A DNA stretch of 14,952 bases from JALYNX01 sp040902845. Its GTDB lineage: Bacteria > Actinomycetota > Acidimicrobiia > Spongiisociales > ZC4RG35. Shown here in pieces: positions 6,508-11,120 of the stretch. The stretch is taken from the NCBI GenBank assembly GCA_040902845.1, contig JBBDWM010000036.1:1-14952 (forward strand). The letters are read 5' to 3'. Made by a program: the position numbers and the translations under genes. Within the stretch, counting starts at the first letter, position 1, and the number at the start of each line of letters is the position of its first letter. Below the pieces are notes generated by a model that saw only the letters and a list, made by a program, of their open reading frames with translations, had not been told where the DNA came from and did not search any database.

Positions 6508-7377
6508 ATGATTGCTGTGATCTCCTACCCGCCACTCGGCCCCATCCACCTCGGTCCGATCCACCTGTCGGTACACGGGCTCTTCATAGCCCTCGGTGTT
6601 CTCGCCGGTGCCTGGCTGGCTTCACGGCATCTCGCCCGAGCCGGCGGCGATGTGGACAGGTATCAGTCGGTTCTGTCGTGGGCATTGGTGGGCGCCCTCC
6701 TCGGAGCCCGCTTCCTCACCGCACCGGCCGCCCTATTGGACGGCGCCGGGTGGTCGGCCCTCAGCCCCCTGTCGGGGAACTTTTCGATCCTCGGCGGCTT
6801 CACTGGCGGAATCCTCGTCGGGCTGTGGCGAATCCGGGCACTGGGGATGCCAGTCCTACCCACCCTCGATATTTCTACCCACGGTCTTGCTCTGGGCACG
6901 GTCATCGGCAGGCTTGGCTGTCTCGCCATCGTTGAGCACCTGGGTCGGCCAACATCGCTGCCCTGGGGTTATGGCCTCATGGCGGGATACAACGTGGCGC
7001 CCGCTCACAATTCCCTCGAATGCACCGTTGCTCAGGCGGGAGCGGATGGACTCTGCGGGGTCTACCAACCGGTCGCTGCGTACGATCTGATCGGGGCCTC
7101 TCTTCTGCTCATCGCGCTCGCCGTGTTGGCACGAAGTGTGCCGATGCGAACCGGTCAGCTCTTCGCTCTGTGGATGGCCTGGTACGGGCTACAGCGCTTC
7201 CTGCTCGACTTCCTGCGGGTCGGCGACGCTGCTATCGGCCCGATCAGTTGGAACCAGTTGAGTGGCCTTGCTGCCGGATTGGGTGGGATCGCACTGTTTT
7301 GGAGGCTAGGTCGTCACGGCCCCGCCGAAGAGAGCGGCGTCGTGGCGGTGGTGAACCCCGAAAGGACGAGGACTTGA
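6508..7377 (+). CDS. Lgt-like membrane protein (prolipoprotein diacylglyceryl transferase family, 289 aa)
   Basis: Lgt transfers diacylglyceryl from phosphatidylglycerol to the lipobox Cys of prolipoproteins. This protein has about seven hydrophobic segments. It keeps the family core GRLGCLAIVEHLGRPTSLPWG (from residue 137) and a late WYGLQRFLLDFLR block (about residue 227). Compared with E. coli Lgt from memory, the Arg of GRxGN and the downstream Glu are kept, the usually invariant Asn of GRxGN is Cys, and the Glu after the RF motif is Asp. It may therefore be a divergent paralogue with altered activity. ATG at 6508 has an AAGGAG at 6496-6501. It sits in the Grx/CcdA/TlpA operon. A housekeeping Lgt would be expected elsewhere. 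Confidence 0.82.
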   Translation: MIAVISYPPLGPIHLGPIHLSVHGLFIALGVLAGAWLASRHLARAGGDVDRYQSVLSWALVGALLGARFLTAPAALLDGAGWSALSPLSGNFSILGGFTGGILVGLWRIRALGMPVLPTLDISTHGLALGTVIGRLGCLAIVEHLGRPTSLPWGYGLMAGYNVAPAHNSLECTVAQAGADGLCGVYQPVAAYDLIGASLLLIALAVLARSVPMRTGQLFALWMAWYGLQRFLLDFLRVGDAAIGPISWNQLSGLAAGLGGIALFWRLGRHGPAEESGVVAVVNPERTRT

Positions 7378-7751
7378 CCAACACGACGGCCGTCGACGAG
7401 CCACGCACCGCCGGCCGTCTCCGTCACGCGGTCACGGCGGTCTGGGGGGCGGTGAGTGGTGTGGCCCCACATGTGCTCCATCACGTCGGACCGCTGGCCG
7501 GAGCCGCCATCCTCGCCGGAGCCGCCGGCCGGGTCCTGTTCTTCGTCATCGGGCTCGGACTTGCCACTCCGATGTTGATCCGTCTCTACCGCCGTTTCGG
7601 CACCTGGGCAGCGCCTTTGATCGCCGTCGCCGTCTTCGCCCTCACTTATACGCTTTCCTCGTTTTACCTGGGCCCACTCCTCACCGGAGAGGCCACGACA
7701 CCCGCTGATACTCCCACGGTCACGACAACCACCGATGAGCACGGGCACTGA
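7374..7751 (+). CDS. Small membrane protein of unknown function (125 aa)
   Basis: Two to three hydrophobic segments are visible (about residues 38-68 and 79-100), flanked by a polar N-terminus with APHVLHHVG and a Thr/Pro-rich tail ending DEHGH, which may lie outside the membrane and bind metal. The start is probably TTG at 7374: it overlaps the stop of the Lgt-like gene (TTGA) and has AAAGGA at 7361-7366. The frame is open much further upstream, but only inside the previous gene. It is the last gene of the CsoR operon; an inverted repeat follows. I do not recognise a family. Its position suggests an accessory in extracytoplasmic redox or metal handling. Confidence 0.68.
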   Translation: MTNTTAVDEPRTAGRLRHAVTAVWGAVSGVAPHVLHHVGPLAGAAILAGAAGRVLFFVIGLGLATPMLIRLYRRFGTWAAPLIAVAVFALTYTLSSFYLGPLLTGEATTPADTPTVTTTTDEHGH

Positions 7752-7766
7752 ACCGCCCGTTGTCGG

Positions 7767-7808
7767 CCACCTCAAAGCATGCTGCCTCCGCGTGAACCCG
7801 TGAGGTGG
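7767..7808. repeat. Inverted repeat after the CsoR operon
   Basis: The arms ccacctca (7767-7774) and tgaggtgg (7801-7808) are perfect complements separated by 26 nt. They lie between the end of the small membrane protein gene and the MerR-type promoter at 7822. It could be part of a transcription terminator or a chance pairing. There is no T-run after it, so the terminator reading is weak. Confidence 0.3.
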
Positions 7809-7821
7809 AAGACACCGCCCC

Positions 7822-7853
7822 TTGACCTTCCAGTCGACTGGAAGGCGTACGAT
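7822..7853 (+). promoter_or_regulatory. MerR-type promoter/operator, copy 1
   Basis: The -35 is TTGACC (7822-7827) and the -10 is TACGAT (7848-7853), with a 20-bp spacer, longer than the normal 17 bp and characteristic of promoters activated by MerR-family DNA distortion. The spacer holds ttccagtcgactggaa (7828-7843), and the palindrome is perfect over the 20 bp 7826-7845. The start point is expected near 7860, leaving a short leader with AAAGGAGG before the GTG at 7880. Near-identical copies occur at 8730 and 11083. Confidence 0.88.
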
Positions 7854-7879
7854 CGAAGCGGAGTCAAAGGAGGCTCGTT

Positions 7880-8188
7880 GTGGTGTTCCTCAAGATCGTC
7901 GTAACCAGCTGGGTTCTGTTCATCGCTGTAGTGATCACGGTGGCCGCGATCAACGGGAGCCTCTCGCCGGGCCCGGCACAGCCGTCCTCTCGGGCCGTCG
8001 TGGTCACCGACTTCGGGGAGGCCGGGATGCTCGAGGGAGACATGCGGATGCTGGAACGGATGCGGGTCTCGGTGTCCTCCCCGATGAACACGATGATCGA
8101 GCTTGATCCGATGTGGGTCGATTCGGACATGATCCGGGCACAGGAGCAGTATCAGGCCCAGCTCGACCGGATGCTCGCCCGACGCTGA
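7880..8188 (+). CDS. Small single-pass membrane protein in the MerR regulon (102 aa)
   Basis: One N-terminal hydrophobic helix (about residues 4-24, signal anchor) is followed by a mostly charged extracytoplasmic region. That region is Met-rich: EAGMLEGDMRMLERMRV, SPMNTMIELDPMWVDSDM, ending in a helical QEQYQAQLDRMLARR. The Met residues could be soft-metal ligands, but the pattern is less dense than in the protein at 1443. GTG at 7880 follows an excellent AAAGGAGG (7866-7873); a second GTG immediately after it is equivalent. It is expressed from MerR-type promoter copy 1 and converges with merR, ending 61 bp before the merR stop. I do not recognise the family; a metal-responsive function is inferred from the promoter. 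Confidence 0.75.
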   Translation: MVFLKIVVTSWVLFIAVVITVAAINGSLSPGPAQPSSRAVVVTDFGEAGMLEGDMRMLERMRVSVSSPMNTMIELDPMWVDSDMIRAQEQYQAQLDRMLARR

Positions 8189-8249
8189 AGACCGCTGGCG
8201 TCACCGGGGATTCGGTTGGTCGCCGCTGGTCGCACCGGCCTTCCCGATG

Positions 8250-8720
8250 TCAGTGACCATGGCCAACAGGAGCCGTGTGCAGGTGACGTCCACCGTCTCG
8301 AGTCTTCAGGCTCAGCCCTCCGGAGATGGTCTGGCACCGGTTGAGGTCGCTGCATTCGGAGGGGTCGAGGCCGCGTGCCTGCTCGGTGAGGGAGGCGAGC
8401 TTCTTGCGTGTCTGGCGCAAGGTCTGGATGTGCCGGTCGAGCGCGGTGAGGTGGCGCTCCAACAGGTCGATGACGTGGTAGCAGGTGGACTCGCCTTGGC
8501 TGCGAAGGTCGAGAATGGAGGCGATTTCGGTGAGGGTGAGGCCTGTGGATTGGGCGTCCCGGACAAAGGCGAGCCGATCGACGGCCTCATCGGGGTAGTC
8601 GCGATAGTCGTTGGCGGCCCGGTCGGGCGCGGGCAGCACCCCGATCTCCTCGTAGTAGCGGATGGTCTTGGTGGGAACCCCGGTGCGTCGGGCGAGCTCT
8701 CCGATTCTCATGACATCCAT
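8250..8720 (-). CDS. MerR-family metal-responsive transcriptional regulator (156 aa)
   Basis: The N-terminal winged helix-turn-helix reads MRIGELARRTGVPTKTIRYYEEIGVLPAP, the MerR signature, followed by the dimerisation helix and a metal-binding loop. Numbering from the downstream Met (8711), cysteines are Cys77 in ESTCYHV, and Cys120 and Cys126 in SECSDLNRC. Cys77 matches the position that is Cys in divalent-metal sensors (ZntR, MerR) and Ser in Cu(I) sensors (CueR). The C-terminus is His-rich (GGRHLHTAPVGHGH). ATG at 8720 is preferred (AAGGGGG 4 nt upstream); ATG at 8711 would shorten it by three residues. It is divergent from the YHS gene, with a MerR-type operator between them, and very probably controls all three such promoters in the window. 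Confidence 0.92.
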   Translation of the reverse strand: MDVMRIGELARRTGVPTKTIRYYEEIGVLPAPDRAANDYRDYPDEAVDRLAFVRDAQSTGLTLTEIASILDLRSQGESTCYHVIDLLERHLTALDRHIQTLRQTRKKLASLTEQARGLDPSECSDLNRCQTISGGLSLKTRDGGRHLHTAPVGHGH

Positions 8721-8941
8721 CTTACCCCCTTGACATTCCACTCGACTGGAAGGCGTACGGTGATGACATGGACAAGATGAACACGGAGTCGAAAGCCCTC
8801 GGAATGCGTGATCCGGTGTGTGGGATGACGGTCGGTCCCGGGGCCCTGCAAGCGGGCGGATACCCGGGGCTCGGGTTCTGTTCGGAGCACTGCCGCCGCA
8901 GCTTCCTTGCCGATCCGGAGCGGTACGTCGAAGACACCGCC
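8647..8941. repeat. Segmental duplication, left copy (merR 5' end, operator, YHS gene)
   Basis: This stretch aligns with 10997-11294 almost without gaps; the right copy has about 3 extra bases between the merR start and the -35. It covers the first ~70 bases of merR (minus strand), the divergent promoter, and the YHS coding region to its tcgaagacaccgcc end. In this copy merR and the YHS gene are intact, so it is probably closer to the ancestral arrangement. Confidence 0.85.
8730..8761 (+). promoter_or_regulatory. MerR-type promoter/operator, copy 2 (merR/YHS divergent)
   Basis: TTGACA (8730-8735) and TACGGT (8756-8761) are spaced by 20 bp around ttccactcgactggaa (8736-8751), one base off the perfect palindrome of the other copies. 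The -10 ends 6 nt before the ATG at 8768, so the transcript should start at or next to the start codon. The same dyad lies 15 bp upstream of merR on the other strand, allowing autoregulation. Confidence 0.9.
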
Positions 8942-8986
8942 CACGGAGATGCCGGGGAGACCGAAAGCGAGAAGGACGAGAAATGA
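8768..8986 (+). CDS. YHS-domain metal-binding protein (72 aa)
   Basis: A cytoplasmic single-domain protein. The YHS core runs from MRDPVCGMTV (residues 13-22) through GFCSEHCRRSFLADPERYV (36-54), with three Cys and one His available as ligands. YHS/TRASH domains bind heavy metals and often accompany or are fused to copper ATPases, as in the paralogous N-terminus at 11121. The tail (GDAGETESEKDEK) is acidic. ATG at 8768 lies just 6 nt after the -10 and has no ribosome-binding site, implying leaderless translation. The stop overlaps the protease ATG (ATGA). Likely role: metal buffering or delivery within the MerR regulon. Confidence 0.87.
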   Translation: MDKMNTESKALGMRDPVCGMTVGPGALQAGGYPGLGFCSEHCRRSFLADPERYVEDTAHGDAGETESEKDEK

Positions 8987-9738
8987 CAGCCCCGAGCCCA
9001 CTCTCGACTTCAGTCGCTCCGGACACCGGCTCTTCCTACGGTGGAGGTGAGGTCCGAGTCGGCAGGCTGTTCGGCATCCCGCTCCGCCTTCATTGGAGCT
9101 TTCTCCTGTTTGTCGGTTGGCTGGTCTTCGACGGGCTCCGCGAAGGGTCGGCAGGAATGTTTGATGCGGTCGGGTGGACGTTGATGTTGTTCGGGTCGGT
9201 CCTCGTCCATGAGCTTGCCCATGCCCTGGTGGGACGATCCCGGGGTGCTGCCGTGGAGGACATCATCCTTCTCCCCATCGGCGGCGCAACCCGGCTCAGT
9301 GAGCTTGGCGGTGGGGGGCGAGCCAACCTGGCGATGACCGCCGCCGGACCGCTGACCAGCTTGGCGCTTGCAGCCACGGCCGGACTGGCGGCTTTCGTCA
9401 CCCGGGCCGCACTGCTCCCGATCGACATCCATCATGGGACGGTCATCGGCCGCCTGTTCTGGATAAACCTGGTCCTCGGCCTTTTCAACCTGCTCCCAGT
9501 CTTCCCGATGGACGGTGGCCGCATCCTGCAAGGGTTGCTCTCCCCAAGGATCGGGGACCGTCGGTCAACCATCGTCGCCGCAACGGTTGGCCGGGTCCTG
9601 GCCGCTGGTCTGGTGATCCTCGGGCTGACCGCCAATTTCTGGCTGATAGTGATTGGTTTCTACCTTTTCGTCGAGGCGGGCCGCGAGGCCCGAGCCGCGC
9701 AAAGCGTCGTAAGTGAGGCCGAGTCCGTACGTGTCTGA
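8983..9738 (+). CDS. M50 site-2-protease family intramembrane metalloprotease (251 aa)
   Basis: An integral-membrane zinc protease. HELAH (residues 76-80, HExxH with Glu77 catalytic) lies in one transmembrane helix. The third zinc ligand is in NLLPVFPMDGGR (169-180, Asp177), the family NPxPxxPLDGG-type motif. About six hydrophobic segments are present. It lacks the C-terminal CBS domains of Rip3/SpoIVFB-like relatives, stopping soon after the last helix (VEAGREARAAQ). ATG at 8983 overlaps the YHS stop, with GGACGAG upstream. M50 proteases cleave anti-sigma factors or other membrane proteins; the substrate is unknown here. Placement directly behind a MerR promoter and YHS gene suggests metal-stress induction. 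Confidence 0.9.
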   Translation: MTAPSPLSTSVAPDTGSSYGGGEVRVGRLFGIPLRLHWSFLLFVGWLVFDGLREGSAGMFDAVGWTLMLFGSVLVHELAHALVGRSRGAAVEDIILLPIGGATRLSELGGGGRANLAMTAAGPLTSLALAATAGLAAFVTRAALLPIDIHHGTVIGRLFWINLVLGLFNLLPVFPMDGGRILQGLLSPRIGDRRSTIVAATVGRVLAAGLVILGLTANFWLIVIGFYLFVEAGREARAAQSVVSEAESVRV

Positions 9739-9758
9739 TCAACAAAAGGAAGTTCACC

Positions 9759-9965
9759 ATGGGTCGCCACTTGCTACGTCACGTAACGGTTATGGCCGTC
9801 GCCGTTGGCATCCTTGTCATCGTCGGGGTGCCTTGGTCCACTGCCTTCACATTTGGCCTGGTTGCTGGCTGCATGATGATGGCCTTCGGGATGGATCACT
9901 CCGGCCATTCAGCTGAGGACAGTGAAACCAAGGGGGCTCGAACCGACGAAGTGCACCGGCACTGA
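9759..9965 (+). CDS. Small membrane protein with Met/His tail (68 aa)
   Basis: A hydrophobic segment (about residues 10-42) ends in CMMMAFGMDHSGHSAEDSET, and the protein closes with VHRH. The arrangement of short membrane protein with Met/His cluster is reminiscent of DUF2933-like proteins found near copper genes, but I am not certain of the family. ATG at 9759 has AAAGGAAG at 9745-9752. It lies between the M50 protease and the permease, in the MerR-controlled operon. Probable role: copper binding at the membrane surface. Confidence 0.75.
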   Translation: MGRHLLRHVTVMAVAVGILVIVGVPWSTAFTFGLVAGCMMMAFGMDHSGHSAEDSETKGARTDEVHRH

Positions 9966-9968
9966 TCG

Positions 9969-10904
9969 GTGGCCGGCTCCAGCCCCGCCAAGAACCATTG
10001 GCTGGCCCTCGCCGCTTGTGTCGCCGTGCTGTGGGGTTTGTGTTTCGTACTGATCCAGTCTTCGCTGAATGAGTCGACTCCCCTCATCTCGGCGGGTCTC
10101 CGCTCTCTGCTCGGCGGTGTCACCCTTGCCGCGTGGATCGCCCGCCCGGGCGGGCCTGTCGATCTTCCCCCTCGCCGCGGTCTTCCTCGACTTGGCGACG
10201 TGATCTTTCTATCGGTAACCAACTCCACAATCGCCTTCGGAGCGATGTACATGGCGGCCGAGCGGGCGACGCCGGTCATCGCCTCGATCCTTGCCGGCGC
10301 ACAGCCGCTGATGCTGGCCATCGCCGGGCGGGCCATCTTCGGCGACCGTCTTGGAAAGGTGGCTGGCGTCGGCCTCGCCGTCGGATTGGGCGGTGTGACC
10401 CTGGTGGCCGCGACCGCTTCCGGACTGACGACCGGGGTGGGGATAGCGTTGGCGCTTCTCGCTTCGGCCGCACCTGTGGCCGGAACCATACGGATGCGCC
10501 AGCTTTTATTCCGCGTAGACATTGCCAGCACAGCGGCTGCCCAATTTCTGCTGGGCGGGGTAATCCTCATCGTCGCCGGGGCATCCGTCGAGGATCTGTC
10601 CGCTACCCGTTGGTCGGCCGGCTTGGTGGCTTCGCTGATAGTTCTCGGTATCGCGGGAACCGGCCTCGCCTACGCCGTCTGGTTCGCCCTTTTGAAGCAT
10701 CTGAGCCTGGTGGTGCTCGGGGCCGCCCTCCTTCTGGTCCCGGTGGTGGGGGTGGCGGGTGGCCTGGTCATGGGAGAACGCCTGACGCTGGCTAGCTCCA
10801 TCGGAGCGCTGGTCGTTCTAATGGGGATGGGCCTGGTCCTCTGGGGGACGGGCAAGCACCGAGCCTGGACGCGGCCTGAGGTTAAGCCGAGTTCCGCGGC
10901 GTGA
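9969..10904 (+). CDS. EamA/DMT-superfamily permease (311 aa)
   Basis: About ten transmembrane helices arranged as two EamA repeats (roughly residues 14-140 and 152-295). Typical features are WGLCFVLIQ near the N-terminus, an ERATPVIASILAGAQPLMLAIAG-type block in the first repeat, and VVLGAALLLVPVVGVAGGLVMGERLT in the second. The family exports metabolites such as amino acids or drugs; specificity cannot be read from sequence. GTG at 9969 follows the previous stop by 3 nt without a strong ribosome-binding site, suggesting coupling. It is the last gene of this operon. It may be a passenger, or an exporter useful under metal stress. Confidence 0.88.
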   Translation: MAGSSPAKNHWLALAACVAVLWGLCFVLIQSSLNESTPLISAGLRSLLGGVTLAAWIARPGGPVDLPPRRGLPRLGDVIFLSVTNSTIAFGAMYMAAERATPVIASILAGAQPLMLAIAGRAIFGDRLGKVAGVGLAVGLGGVTLVAATASGLTTGVGIALALLASAAPVAGTIRMRQLLFRVDIASTAAAQFLLGGVILIVAGASVEDLSATRWSAGLVASLIVLGIAGTGLAYAVWFALLKHLSLVVLGAALLLVPVVGVAGGLVMGERLTLASSIGALVVLMGMGLVLWGTGKHRAWTRPEVKPSSAA

Positions 10905-10996
10905 GATCCTCCCGGAGCGACACCGTTAAGAGATCCGGTACTTAGAGCGCCGGTCACACAAAGTTATAAAGGAGCTACTCGAATCTCTTGGCACAG

Positions 10997-11061
10997 CCCT
11001 CCTAGTAGCGGATGGTGCTGGTGGGAACCCCGGTGCGTCAGGCGAGCTCTCCGATTCTCTT
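10997..11061 (-). pseudogene. Decayed 5' stub of merR upstream of copA
   Basis: This segment is ungapped and closely matches 8647-8711 of the intact merR (coding on the minus strand), including the run equivalent to GVPTKTIRYY. The base equivalent to the start codon is changed (cat to ctt), so translation cannot start there, and nothing downstream of ~65 bp of merR remains. It is a relic of a merR-operator-YHS block copied in front of the copper ATPase gene. Confidence 0.8.
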
Positions 11062-11082
11062 GAGAAACCAGAGTCTACCCCC

Positions 11083-11114
11083 TTGACATTCCAGTCGACT
11101 GGAAGGCGTACGTT
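11083..11114 (+). promoter_or_regulatory. MerR-type promoter/operator, copy 3 (copA)
   Basis: TTGACA (11083-11088) and TACGTT (11109-11114) flank a 20-bp spacer with the perfect 16-bp palindrome ttccagtcgactggaa (11089-11104). The -10 ends 6 nt before the copA ATG, as in copy 2, so a leaderless mRNA is expected. No complete regulator gene adjoins it; control would come from the MerR encoded at 8250-8720. Confidence 0.9.
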
Positions 11115-11120
11115 GGTGAT

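Noticed and set aside
7808..8942. gaagacaccgccc occurs both just before promoter copy 1 (7808-7820) and at the end of the YHS gene (8930-8942), suggesting another relic of the duplication.
   Set aside because: A 13-base match without flanking similarity is expected by chance among all pairs in 15 kb; the flanks do not align.
9930..10010. gctcgaaccgacg on the plus strand resembles a tRNA T-arm read on the minus strand.
   Set aside because: No acceptor stem, D-arm or anticodon arm can be laid out around it, and the bases are codons of the small Met/His protein.
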